DNA of 64,000 nucleotides from Dromiciops gliroides (Eukaryota > Chordata > Mammalia > Microbiotheria > Microbiotheriidae). A model generated the notes under the pieces. The model saw only the letters and a program-made list of their open reading frames with translations, had not been told where the DNA came from and did not search any database. Of this stretch, positions 10,800-21,420 are shown one piece after another. Numbering within the stretch: the first letter of the stretch is position 1; the number at the start of each line of letters is the position of its first letter. Both the position numbers and the translations under genes were made by a program. The DNA lies in NCBI RefSeq assembly GCF_019393635.1, contig NC_057866.1:8791723-8855722 (forward strand), written 5' to 3'.

Positions 10800-12070
10800 A
10801 ATGGACATACAAGTACTAAGCATTGTCAATGAGCCAGGAACTATGTTAAGATTGGAGCTAGAAAAGAAGGCAAAAAGAGTTCTTACCCTCAAGAGGCTTA
10901 CAATCTAATGAGGGAGTCAACATGAGAGAGGGGATGAAGGGGAAAGCCCTGGCAGCTGGGGTTTTGGGGGGGAGGTCCAGGAAAGGTATCTTGCAGAAGG
11001 TGACCCTTGATGAGAATATTTAAGGAAGCTAGGGATTATAGGAGGGGAGGCCTAGGAGAACCTTCCACACATTGGGGGACAGCCAGTACAAAGAGAGAGG
11101 GAGCATCTCATGCAAGAACAACAAATGGGTCAAGATGGCTAGACTGGACAGTCCAGAGAGAGGAGGTAGGAACAGGTAAGGAGACTGGAAAGAGAGGAAG
11201 GGGCCAGAGGAAGGAGGGCTTCAAATGCCAGGCAAAGGCCTTTATAGTTGATCCTGTGGGTAACAGGAACCACCAGAGTATATTGAGAAGGAAGGCTTTT
11301 AACAGATGCCATTAGCAACTAAGCAGAGGATGGCCTGAAATGGAGACAACAATCAGAAGCCATTGCAGTAATCTAGGCAGGAGGTGATAAGGCCCTCAGC
11401 TGCATGCATGGACTGAAGAAGAGGGATTTAAGAGATGTTGGGAAGGAAGAGGCCACAGGACTTCTTAGACATATCCATTGGTATCCGTATGGGCAGTTAG
11501 AAGGCAGATTCAAGGGCGACATAGGTTTGGGGTCCAGGAGGACCGAGAAGATGGCGGTGCCTTCCAAGTCATCAAGAAGTCTGGACAAGTCTGGGGAGCC
11601 AGGGGGAAGAGAGTGAGATCAGTTTGGGACAGAGAGTAAGACTCCTGTGGCACCACTAGCTGTAGATGTTCATGAAGTAGTCGGTGATACAAGACAGGAG
11701 ATCAGGAGAGATTCAGGCTGACTCTCAGAGATCATGCTCTGCAGATGTTCACTGAACCCAGAGGAGCTGATGAGAGAATACCAAGGACAGAGACTTGTGG
11801 TTGGTGCATGTGACATGTGTGGAGAACCAGTGAAGAAGAGGGAGTGTTTGGACAGACAAGAGGAAAATCAGAGAGAAATTCATAAAAACCCAAAGAGGAG
11901 AATGTGACCAGTAATGGCCAATGCTGCTGAGATCAAGGTCAGGAGAAAGCCATTGGGTTTGACAAGAAGAGATGCTTGACAACTTTGGAGTGAGTAGTTT
12001 CAGTGGAATGATGAGGCCATGCCCTTGGGGATGATTGAGTTGTGCATAGGAGCAGCCTTGGACTTTCAAC
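10800..12070 (+). mobile_element. Long ancient interspersed repeat (family unassigned)
   Basis: Over 1.2 kb it shows, in order, agtactaagcattgtcaatg, ccctcaagaggcttacaatc, agccattgcagtaatctagg and a segment on correcting for disease-model-like random order that I recognise as common old mammalian repeat text. Parts of the same family recur at 13,440-13,740, 38,680-39,400, 52,700-53,010 and 58,360-58,810. I cannot name the family with certainty. Confidence 0.55.
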
Positions 12071-12080
12071 AATTCAATTT

Positions 12081-12341
12081 GGGAAGCTATATGACATCAC
12101 AGCGGATAGAGGTCTGGGCCTAGATAGAGGCAGGAAGACTCATCTTCCTGGTTCAAATCTGACTTCAGACACTTACTAGCTAGGTGACCCTGGACAAGTC
12201 ACTTCACCCTGTTTGCCTCGGTTTCTTCATTTGTAAAATGAACTGAAGAAGAAATTGGCAAACCACTCCAGTATCTCTGCCAAGAAAACCCCAAATGGGG
12301 TCATGAAGAGTTGGACACGATTGAAAAACAGTTGAACAAAC
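12081..12341 (+). mobile_element. Mar1-like long SINE
   Basis: The tRNA-like part (tcaaatctgacttcagacac, ggtgaccctggacaagtcac) is followed by the long 3' part (aaattggcaaaccactccag, ccaaatggggtcatgaagag, ttggacacgattgaaaaaca) seen in the longer marsupial SINE. Other long copies lie at 12,627-12,802 (-), 24,775-25,025 (+) and 34,119-34,325 (-). Confidence 0.85.
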
Positions 12342-12469
12342 ATTTATTAAGCAGAGAGTAGCCAAAAATCCAAAGACAAAAATGAAACCCTCCCTGACCT
12401 CAAGAAACTTACATTCCGTGGATAGGTATACTACGTTCACATTAATAAACAAATAAAGCATTTATTAAG

Positions 12470-13110
12470 CACTAACCATGTGCACAGGACTGAGTTGTTT
12501 TATGGTTACAGATCAACAAGAGTCCTTGCCCTCCAGGGCCTCCTTACAATGGGGAGATATCACATACAGAAAGTTTCTGATGGAAAGGGCCCATGGTCCT
12601 TAAGGGGCAGATGGTCATACTCTCATGTTCAGTTGTGCCTGACTCTTGGTAACCCCATTTAGGGTTTCTTGGGAAGAGATACTGGAGAGGTTTGCCACTT
12701 CCTTCTCCAGCTTGTTATACAGGTGAGGGTCACATAGCTAGTCAGTATCTGAGGTCACATTTGAACTCAGGTCCTCCTGATTCCAGGCCCAGAACTCTAT
12801 GTCCAATTTCATGTCATTTCTTTAATGTCATTTCCATTGATCAAACCAGATCAATTTCCTTGTTTTCAGAAGCTGTACCTGCAGCCCCTGCAGGAAACCA
12901 GCCCTTGCAGACTTAGTGTCCACAGGGGTTGGTCCCCTGGGAAATGGCTGAGGGAATCCGGCTAGGAGCATCACTATTCCCAAGGTTCTTGGGTTCAGGG
13001 GCCTGGGCTGTCCCCATTAGGGTCTGAGGAGAGATGGTGCTCAAGGTGGTGGGGGTGGTTTGACTCAGGCAGCATTTGTGGCAGCTCGATTCTCCCCAAG
13101 ATACCTCATT
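12470..13110 (+). repeat. Dispersed repeat block, split by a SINE
   Basis: Shares phrases with blocks at 24,190-24,500, 53,370-53,910 and 59,040-59,920: ggtccttaaggggcaga, tgtcatttccattgatcaaa, cccaaggttcttgggttc, attagggtctgagga. A Mar1-like SINE (12,627-12,802) interrupts it. The family is unknown to me. Confidence 0.6.
12627..12802 (-). mobile_element. Mar1-like long SINE
   Basis: Reverse copy: cagttgtgcctgactcttgg, gccacttccttctccagc, then tttgaactcaggtcctcctg. It is nested in the dispersed repeat block. Confidence 0.82.
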
Positions 13111-13439
13111 GCTTCATTTAAGTTGGTTTGCCTGCCTGTGGATGGTGGTTATTAGCCGCTGGTGGGGCCGGCTGCCCCCTTCTCCTGAGGAGCTGTCCAC
13201 TGGCAGATGGCTTCAAGCGCTGGGCTAGAAGCAGGACCAGTGATCTGGGGGGAGGGCGGTGCTGCCACTCCCGGGGCTTGGCACAGGGCCTGACACACAG
13301 TAGGCACAATAAGCACTTTTCCCCTTCCCTCCCCCCACGTTTCTCAGTTTGGCGGTGGCTGCTGGTGATGAAGAAGGTTGGTGTCTTCTCCCTCATAGGC
13401 TGCAGGGACTGGGCAGCGAGCAGGTTTGGGGGGGGGGGT

Positions 13440-13740
13440 ACATAGAGTTTTATTGACATGTAAATAATTACAGAATGTATTAAAAAGAGCTCACAGTGAT
13501 GGGGGTGGGGGTCAGAAAGGGAATCCCGGAGGAAGTGGCCCTTGATTCGAACCTTGAAGGGAGTCCGAGGTGAGGAGAGAGCCTTCCAAGACTGGGACGG
13601 CCTGAGCAGAGAGTGAATGTTGTGTGGGAAGCAGCAGCCAGTAGGCCAGCGTGAGTGGAGTTTGGGGGTGGGGGCAGAGCTGTAATGTGTAAGCAGCCTC
13701 GGAAGTCAGGCGAGAACCAGATGGCAAACGGTTTGCAGAA
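13440..13740 (+). mobile_element. Fragment of the long ancient repeat
   Basis: aatcccggaggaagtggccc, ccttgaagggagtccgaggt and gcagccagtaggccagcgtg match the middle part of the old repeat family seen at 10,800-12,070. It ends just before the SLC29A2 CpG island. Confidence 0.5.
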
Positions 13741-13829
13741 ATCCCCAGGCGCCCGGACTCACTTAATCATCCCCAACCCAGTGGGGAGATAGCTGCCAAG
13801 CGGGAAACAAAGAGGGTTTTCACTTTTCG

Positions 13830-14700
13830 CTCGTGGATCTGGCCCGGCCCCTCGCTGTCACGCCCGGGAGTCGGGACGCCTGGACCCGACAAGAGGCTGG
13901 GACCACGCACACAGCGCCCTGGGGCCGGGAGCTGTCCATCGGAGCATCCTTCAGCTCTGCAGACACGCGGGCGGCCGCGAGAGGCAGGCTCGGTGGGCCC
14001 GGGAGCAGAGGGGGACCAACGTCACGTGACACACCCCCCCCCCCCCCGCGGCTCAGGCCGAGGGAGGCCGCAGTCTCTGCAGCTCGGCCGCCGCCAGCTT
14101 GTCCCCGCTGTCCTTGGCCGGCCGGCCCGGGGGCACGGTGCCCTCCGGCCCCGGCGGGGGACAAAGGTGAGCAGCACCTGCCCCTTCGGGCTCCTCGGAA
14201 CAGGTGCCCGGGCCCCGGGGGGTGGGGCAGCCAGGTGGGTGCGCGCGGGGTGGCAGGGGAAACAGCTCCGGGCTCTGCAACCAAGGTCCTGGAGGCTGGG
14301 GTAGCGGAATCCGCTGGGGCCGTCCCGGGCGGGGGGTGGGGTGGGGGGAACGAGGGGGAGGGGGGCTGCAGGCACCGGGCTAGGGAGAGGTATGAGCTAC
14401 TTCCCCCCTCGGGAGAGGCGGAGCGCAGCCTGAGCCGGGCAACTGGGGGGGGGGGGTGGCCCTGGGCCTGGCTCCCTCATACTCCGGAGTGTCCGGCTCC
14501 AGACCCCGCCTCCGCTGCGACATGGGCTCCTTTCCAGGTACGCCTCCCGCCCGGGTCCGCAACATCCCAGCTCCAGTATCCATGTCCTCCCTCTGACCTG
14601 GCCCCTCGACCCCAAATCCTGCCATGGCCCGAGGAGACGCCCCAGAGGACGGGTAAGCCCGAGCGTGGGGTGCGGGGCACGGACACTCCGGGTGAAGACC
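13830..14700 (+). promoter_or_regulatory. SLC29A2: CpG-island promoter and 5' UTR region of SLC29A2
   Basis: GC-rich and CpG-dense sequence with long C and G runs lies upstream of the start codon at 14,624. No TATA box is seen. The exact transcription start is not resolved. GC content keeps long chance open frames free of stops here (for example 13,833-14,975), and these are not genes. Confidence 0.7.
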
Positions 14701-15106
14701 GAGAATCCCCAGCCCGGAGTGACTCGGCAGGGGATGGACTACAACCCCCATCGGCCCTGCGCCCTGGGATGCCCAGGCCAGCGCCGAGAGTTGCTGGGAG
14801 TTGTAGTTCACACTCTCTCAGAGGGGCATGGGGGACGCCTCGGATTTCTGATCCCCTTCCCCTTGCCCGATCCCCACAGCTACTACCTGGTCGGGACCAG
14901 CTTCTTTATCCTTGGATTGGGGACTCTGCTGCCCTGGAACTTCTTCATCACTGCCATTCCGGTAAGAGTGAGTGACTAGGGGCAGCTAGGTGGTGCAGTG
15001 GATAGAGCACCGGTCCTGGAGTCAGGAGGACCTGAGTTCAAATCCGACCTCAGACACTTAACACTACTAGCTGTGTGACCCTGGGCAAGTCACTTAACCC
15101 CAATTG

Positions 15107-15162
<56 letters not shown>

Positions 15163-18100
15163 AGTGACCAACCAAGGGACAGACAGACAACATTATCATA
15201 GATTTAAGGGCTGGCAAGGGATCTCAGAGGCCATCTAGGCAAACTCTCCCATTTTGCAGCAAGGAAAACTAAGGCCCAGAGAGGCCAGAGACTTGCCCAG
15301 GGTCACACCAATGGAAAGCTCCTAACCCTCAGTTCACCAGCTCCTATGACAAGGATGTTTTCCCACTACATCACACTATGGCCCTGGGCTTCTCTGGTTC
15401 CTTCTGGGATCCTGCATAGCCCCAGTCATGGAGAGATTTTTAGGCTCTGGTCTTGTTCTGATTGAGGTTTGGCTCCTGGCCAGAGTCACCATCTGGCCAT
15501 CCACGAGACTTTATACTGGAGGTGACTCTGGTTTCCTTCTCCATTTCTCCCTCAGTACTTTCAGGCTCGGCTGGCTGTTGTCAATGTCACAGAGGAGCCC
15601 TCTGGAGCCAACATCACAAGCCCTGGGGACGCTTTCAACTTCAACAACTGGATGACTCTCCTGTCCCAGCTGCCTCTACTGCTCTTCACTCTCCTCAACT
15701 CTTTCCTTTACCAGTGGTGAGCTCCCATTTCCCTGGAGAATCTAAACCCCACCCCATGTACATTACTCGTCCTCTTTGCCACCATGTTCTAGTCCCATTA
15801 GCCATTGCCTACTTCAGCCATGATCGCTAGAGACAGCTACATACTGTCTCCTCCATCAGCTGTACCCACCCATGTGCACTGCTTCTCTGCCACTTCCTCT
15901 TTAGTCAGCTCTACCCACCCATGTGCAGTGATTCTCTGCCACTTCCTTATCCTCTCCAAATTGGGCTCTTTCTTAGTGGCACTCAGACCAGAATAGGGGC
16001 CACAGATATTTCTGTTCATGCACAGCATCCCAGAGATAGTACGCATCCTTGGCAGCCTCCTTGGAATCCTAATGCTCTTCATCCTGACTGCCGCATTGGT
16101 CAAAGTGGACATGAGCCCTGAGCTCTTCTTCTCTATCACCATGGCCTCCATCTGGTTCATCAACTGTGAGTGACATATGTGCAGCCTGGGTCCTCACCAC
16201 TGAGGTCCTGCCTCCCCATGCTGGCCCTGAGGATTCCCCAGCCCAAGTCTGGAGGTGGGACAGATGAACACAACCTGCAAATGTGGAACATCAGAGCTAG
16301 GAGAGAGCACAGAACAGAAAGAATATCAGAACTGGGAGGAACATTAGAATATGGAACATCAGAGCTGGAAGCATCCTTAGGACTTAGAACAAATCTAGAA
16401 TGTCAGGGCTGGGAGGGGACATAGAGCAAAGAATACCAGGCCTTGGGAAAGAACTTTGAACATAGAATATGGAATGCCAGAGCTGGGATGGTTCTTAGAA
16501 CCTGGAATTTCAGAGTTGGGCTGAGGAGCTTAAAGATTTTCTAGTTCAATCCTTCCATCCATTTTAAAGAGGAAGAAACTGATTTGTCACCCCCATTTTC
16601 TAGAGAAGGAAAGTGAATTCCTGAGAGTCCTAAGGCCTGGGCAAGCATTGCTTGGCTGCCTTGAAGAAAGTCTCTGGGCAGCTACTTCACCTGTCCTGTG
16701 CAGAAAGCAGGACTTTTAGCCCTGGCCACAGACCCCTCACACAAGAGAACAGGAACTCACTCCCAGGCCACCCCAGGCCTCCCCTCCCCCCAGACTGGGC
16801 ACTCACAGCCCTGCTCCCTCAGGGGCAATGCCAGTGGGACCCATGGTTTGGCTTTCCCCCCAGCTTTCTGCGCCATCCTCCAGGGCAGCCTCTTTGGGCA
16901 GCTGGGAGCCATGCCCCCTACCTACAGCACCCTTTTCCTCAGCGGCCAAGGCTTAGCAGGGACCTTTGCTGCTCTCGCCATGCTGATGTCCATGGCCAGT
17001 GAGTGTGGGCACGATGGTGGGCTCTGGTTGGGCAGGAGGCTGGCTATTAGGAAGGGATGGGAGCTGGAAGCCAGCATTCCTTGGTTCTGAGAAGGGGTGG
17101 GGGGAGAGTTGGGGACCCAGAGGCTGGGCCTGGGGCTCTCAGAGGCTCTGGGTTGGGAGCAGAATTCCTCACAGATCCAGGGGCTGGGAGCCAGGCTGCC
17201 TGGGCTGGGCTCTCAGGCAGTTGAAAGGAGGCTCCCATTCCCATTGTAGGTGGAGTAGATGCCCAGACCTCTGCCCTGGGCTACTTTATCACCCCGTGTG
17301 TGGGAATCCTCGTCTCCATTGTCTGCTACCTGTCTCTGTCCCACTTGGTGAGCCAACCTACCAGGTCCTCTCCTGAAAGCTTGTGAAGCCACACCCCAGA
17401 GCCAAGCACAGCTTCGCTACATCCTGACCAGGGGAGGCAGGGCAGGGCAGGGCAATCCGGCCTGTCCTCTCTTGCTCCGAGGAGAGCCTGCAGGGGCTCT
17501 GGTTTGGGGGGACTGGGCTCCAGAGCAGGTGAAATAAGGGAGGTGGAAGCCCCTCCCCGCAGTGGCATGCCTTCTCCTGAGAGGTGTGGGCTTGGAGAAG
17601 TAGGCCTGCAGCTCTGGCTTCTGGATTGATCAGAGGGACCCTGCCTTGGCTAGTGAACCCCTTCTCTTTCAGTCCTCTCTAGTACGCTTAGAGGAAGACT
17701 GTGGTACAGTAGAAAGAGCACTGGGTTTAGAGTCAGGGGACCCAGGTTCGAATCTCACCTCTGGCACTTCTGGTGTGACCTTGGGTGGATAAGTCACTTC
17801 CTGGGCCTTTTAAAGGGTGAAGGCTGGAACCAATGATCTCTAAGGGCCCCTCCAGGCCTCGCTCTGTGACCCTATAGTTATAGCTCATGACCATTACAGG
17901 TCATTTCTCCTCTCCCAGCATCCATTTCTTTCTTGGCTTCTCATTGTCTCATAGCTGGGGGGGGGGGGCCTTCCAGCTCTAGGGCCAGGCTGCACCTGAT
18001 GACAAGATCAGTTCTTGGAGTTGTCTCCTGGGGCCTCGATGTCCACTACTAGATTGTGAGCGCCCTGAGGACAGGCAACCCCGGTGTGGAGCAGAATCCT

Positions 18101-20295
18101 TGTGCCTCATGTCCGTTACAGAGGCCTGGCTGGCTCTGTGTTGCTACAGGAGTTTGCCCAATACTATCTGGACAAGAAGATGCCCCACCCACAGGCATAT
18201 GAGCTGGAGACCAGGGCTGAGCTGCTCCAAGCTGGTGAGCCAGGCAGGTCTGAGGGCCACACAAGAAGGTGGGAGTGGGGGGCAGGTGGGGAGCCTCCCC
18301 AGCCCAGAAGGTATAATTTGGGCTGAGCTGCAGGGGCAGCTGTGAGTGGGGAAAGGGGGACAAGTACAAGAGATGGTATGAAAGTATCGACAGCAAGACT
18401 TGGCATGAGTGAGCGAGTGTGAACAGTGCCCTGATTCTGAACCTGAGACCCTGATAGGAGGGAGAGTTTGGAAAAGATTTGGGGAGGGGAAGCAATGGGT
18501 TCGGTTTGGAGCAGGCTGAGTCCGAGGCATCTCTGGGACATCCTCTTTGAGATGTCCATTGGCCAGTTGGTGACGGGGGAGCTGGGAGACCCTTTTTGGT
18601 CTAATTCTACGCTCATGAAAGCCAGCCCTCTTTGCCTGTACCCCATGGTCTAGCCTGCCCCACAGATGGAATGGTAGTTTGCCTTCTGGCTTCTGACACT
18701 TTAGTTTGGCTCACTTGCTCTTCCCCCAGATGAGAAGAATGGCTTTCCAGGGAGTCCCCAAAAAGCAAGGCTGGCCCTGGAGCTGGAGCCAGAGAAGGGG
18801 CCCAAGCCTCAGAAGCCTTCAGTCTTCGTTGTCCTCAGAAAGGTTTGCTCCCCACCCTCACCTGAGAGGAGGAGACTACAACTCCCATGAGCCTCTGGGG
18901 CTTCTGCTCCCCCCCCCCGCCCCCCTTGTCACTAGCAAGCTCTGGCTTGACCTAAGGCTTCCAGCTGGCTGCGGTCTCTCCCCACCTGATCCTCCCCCCT
19001 GAGTGGGAAGTTCCTCCCCCTCCAGACACAGACCCCCCTGTTTTGCAGATCTGGGTGATGGCTCTGTGTATCGTGCTGGTGTTCGCAGTCACCCTGTCCG
19101 TCTTCCCGGCCATTACCGCCATGGTGACCAGCTCCAGGGGCCCTGGAAAGTGGAGTGAGTGTCTGAGCCAGGGAGGGGCCCTTCGGGTAAAAGAGGACGG
19201 AGGGCGGGGGACCAGGGAAGAGCCTCGGGACTGCCGAGGGAGGACTAGGGTGTGGAAGCTGCCTAGTGGGCAGAGGCCCCAGACACTTACCAGCTGGGTG
19301 ACCTTGTGCAAGTCACTCTCCTAGCTGGGCCTCAGCTTTCTCATCTGTAAAATGGAGGGTCCCTTCCACCCTTGGATCTACAATCCCCTGATTCATGACA
19401 CTTAATAGAGGCTGGGTAAGGCCCCGACTCCCCCCTGAGCTTCCGGACCTCTCCCCTCCCCAGGCAAGTTCTTTAACCCCATCTGCTGTTTTCTCCTCTT
19501 CAACACCATGGACTGGTTGGGAAGAAGTATGACTTCCTACTTCCTGTGGGTAAGTGTCCCAGGCCCATGGAAGAAGGGCCTTGGGGTGACAGTCAGAAAA
19601 GCCGGCTGTCAACCCCAGGTTAGCTGGGAACCAAGTGGGACCTCGGGCCGGTTCCTTCCACTCTCTGGCGCCCTGTCTCCCACCTGGGAAGTGAGGGGGG
19701 TGGCCTTGATGGTGGTGGTGGGAGCTCTTTGGAGGCTTCTCTCTCCTCTGGGATCCCAGTCCTTGGGCAGGAGGCCTGGCGGAGATGAGAGAGGCGACAA
19801 AGGCTGAGCCCTTCTGGTCTTGGCCCCCAGCCTGACCAGCGTGGTCGCCTGCTGCCGCTGCTGGCCTGCCTGCGTTTCCTGTTCATTCCCCTCTTCATGC
19901 TGTGCCATGTGCCCGAGCGCGCCCACCTGCCCGTCCTCTTCCCGCAGGACGCCTGCTTCATCACCTTCATGCTGCTTTTTGCGCTCTCCAATGGCTACCT
20001 GGTGTCTCTCACCATGTGCCTGGCCCCCAGGTGAGCGGGGGGCTGGGGGAGATAGCAGGGCAGAGGGTGGGCTGCTTAAAGGAGAGCCCCCTCCCTGGGT
20101 ACTCCTCCACTGCTGAGGCAGGATGGTTCGGTGGGATGACCACTAGACTTAAAAGGCTGTGGGAGGGGCAGCTAGATGGCGCAGTGGTTAAAGCACTGGC
20201 CCTGGATTCAGGAGTACCTGAGTTCAAATCCAGCCTCAGACACTTGACACTTACTAGCTGTGTGACCATGGGCAAGTCACTTAACCCCCATTGCC

Positions 20296-20327
<32 letters not shown>

Positions 20328-21420
20328 TGTGGGAGCCTGGTCATTAACTAGCTGGGTGACTTTGGTTTTTGGTTTTTTGTGGGGCTATGGTGGTTAAGTG
20401 ACTTGCCCAGGGTCACACAGCTAGTAAGTGTCAAGTGTCTGAGGTCAGATTTGAACTCAGGTCCTCCTGAATCCAGGGCTGGTGCTTTATCCACTGCGCC
20501 ACCTAGCTGCCCCCTAGCTGGATGACTTTGGGCAAGTTCCTAGCATCCCTGGGCCTGTTTTCTCACCTGTAAAATGAGGGGGCCCTTCCACCTGGAGCCA
20601 TCACACCTCTGAGGAGGGGACAGTGCCGACTTCCCTGAGGTCAAGGTGCACCTTGCCAAACCCTGCTAGCCTCACTTATGGGGAGGCCTGTCTTTGGGGA
20701 GGTCACCTTAGGGGCCTGCTGGTTGAAAGGTGAGCAACCTGGTCCAGGACCAGGGCCTACCTTTCAGTGGGAAAGGTGGGTTTCCAAGAGGCCTAAGAAA
20801 TGGACTTGACCAGGGGCAGCTAGGTGGCGCAGTGGATAGAGCACCAGCCCTGGATTCAGGAGGACCTGAGTTCAAATCCAGACTCAGACACTTGACACTT
20901 GCTAGCTGTGTGACCCTGAGCAAGTCACTTAACCTTCATTGCCCTGCCCCCCCCAAATAAATAAAAATAAAGTCTTTTAAAAAAAAGAAATGGACTTGCC
21001 CACAGGAGGGAGAAGACACAAGGGCCCTGTCCATCTGGGGAGCAGAGGAATGAGTGACTGGGGGGGGGGGGGAGTAATCAGCTAGGAGCATTTCCTCAGA
21101 GGCCTGAAGGTGTCATAGACCACAGAACACCAGAGCTGGAAGGGACCAGCAGGACCCACAGAGGGAGCAGGGATCAGAAGAGCGCCTCCTACCTGCACTG
21201 GAGGGAAGGATAGTGGGTGGTCTGGGGAGAGCTTGGCAGCCTGGGGATGCCCAGGTGTGGGGAGGGCAGCAGGCCCTGTTCTACCAGCGGGTTTTCTCTC
21301 CTTCGCAGGCGGGTTCTGCCCCATGAGAGTGAGGTGGCCGGAGCCCTGATGACCTTCTTCCTGGCCCTCGGTCTCTCCTGTGGGGCCTCCCTCTCATTCC
21401 TCTTCAAGTCCCTGCTGTGA
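14624..21420 (+). CDS. SLC29A2: SLC29A2, equilibrative nucleoside transporter 2 (ENT2)
   Basis: Twelve coding exons: 14624-14652, 14880-14961, 15556-15716, 16026-16165, 16864-16998, 17250-17347, 18150-18234, 18730-18842, 19049-19154, 19464-19549, 19831-20030, 21309-21420. All junctions are GT/AG and phases agree, giving 448 aa (human 456 as I recall). The protein starts MARGDAPEDGYYLVG and has about 11 membrane segments, with the ENT signatures LGTLLPWNFFITAIPYF, GVDAQTSALGYFITPC and FNPICCFLLFNTMDWLGRS. The large cytoplasmic loop between TM6 and TM7 (exons 7-8) is the most diverged part. It carries purine and pyrimidine nucleosides and nucleobases down their gradients across the plasma membrane. 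Identity as ENT2 rather than ENT1 rests on near-identity to remembered human ENT2 text (for example DEKNGFPGSPQK, RVLPHESEVAGALMTF). The exon 8 donor is AAG|gtttgc, weaker than the others. Confidence 0.97.
14738..14808. promoter_or_regulatory. Inverted pair of ZNF143/THAP11-type motifs in SLC29A2 intron 1
   Basis: ACTACAACCCCCA at 14,738-14,750 and TGGGAGTTGTAGTT at 14,795-14,808 resemble the ACTACAACTCCCA promoter element in opposite orientations. They lie just downstream of exon 1, within the promoter-proximal region. Confidence 0.55.
14979..15157 (+). mobile_element. Marsupial SINE ending in an (AC)n microsatellite, intron 2
   Basis: The SINE head begins 17 bases after the exon 2 donor. 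The body ends at 15,107 and its tail has become a run of 25 AC units (15,108-15,157). Short flanks gagtgac on both sides mark the insertion. Confidence 0.92.
15198..15310 (+). repeat. Old interspersed repeat, intron 2
   Basis: gggctggcaagggatctcag, cattttgcagcaaggaaaac and gacttgcccagggtcacacc follow the common pattern of an old MIR-like mammalian repeat. The family is not assigned. Confidence 0.5.
16275..16530 (+). repeat. Minisatellite-like array of a roughly 40-bp unit, intron 4
   Basis: At least five imperfect units of the form gaacat(c/a)agagctgg(g)agg...cttag follow one another, for example atggaacatcagagctggaa, ctagaatgtcagggctggga and atggaatgccagagctggga. The same unit recurs in RIN1 intron 9 and downstream of RIN1. 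Confidence 0.75.
17697..17870 (+). mobile_element. MIR, SLC29A2 intron 6
   Basis: gtacagtagaaagagcactg, cccaggttcgaatctcacct and a following gtgaccttgggtggataagt show a forward MIR of good preservation. Confidence 0.85.
18875..18887 (+). promoter_or_regulatory. ACTACAACTCCCA motif in SLC29A2 intron 8
   Basis: A perfect core of the ZNF143/THAP11 promoter element, continuing tgagcctctgggg. It lies 32 bases after the exon 8 donor and far from any known promoter. Function is inferred only from the motif. Confidence 0.45.
19270..19390 (+). mobile_element. MIR fragment, SLC29A2 intron 9
   Basis: agacacttaccagctgggtg, accttgtgcaagtcactctc and cagctttctcatctgtaaaa in MIR order. Confidence 0.75.
20166..20320 (+). 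mobile_element. Marsupial SINE, SLC29A2 intron 11
   Basis: Full copy with a tail of more than 25 A and a target duplication aaaaggctgtggga on both sides (20,151 and 20,321). The long uninterrupted A tail suggests a rather young insertion. Confidence 0.94.
20366..20513 (-). mobile_element. Marsupial SINE, SLC29A2 intron 11, inverted
   Basis: Reversed full copy. Flanks ctagctgggtgactttgg (20,348-20,365) and ctagctggatgactttgg (20,514-20,531) are the target duplication, which lies in a MIR. It is 45 bases from the forward SINE. Confidence 0.93.
20813..20984 (+). mobile_element. Marsupial SINE, SLC29A2 intron 11
   Basis: Full forward copy with a C-run and A/T-rich tail. Flanks aagaaatggacttgaccag and aagaaatggacttgcccac mark the target. 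Confidence 0.93.

Noticed and set aside
1-13800. NPAS4, expected by synteny beyond SLC29A2
   Set aside because: No bHLH-PAS coding exon was found in this interval; the gene probably lies outside the window.
13833-14975. 380-codon open frame on the + strand over the SLC29A2 promoter
   Set aside because: It lies in CpG-island DNA with few stops, runs through exon 1 out of frame, crosses a splice donor and has biased Pro/Gly/Arg composition. It is a GC artefact, apart from its last part, which overlaps the true exon 2 frame.
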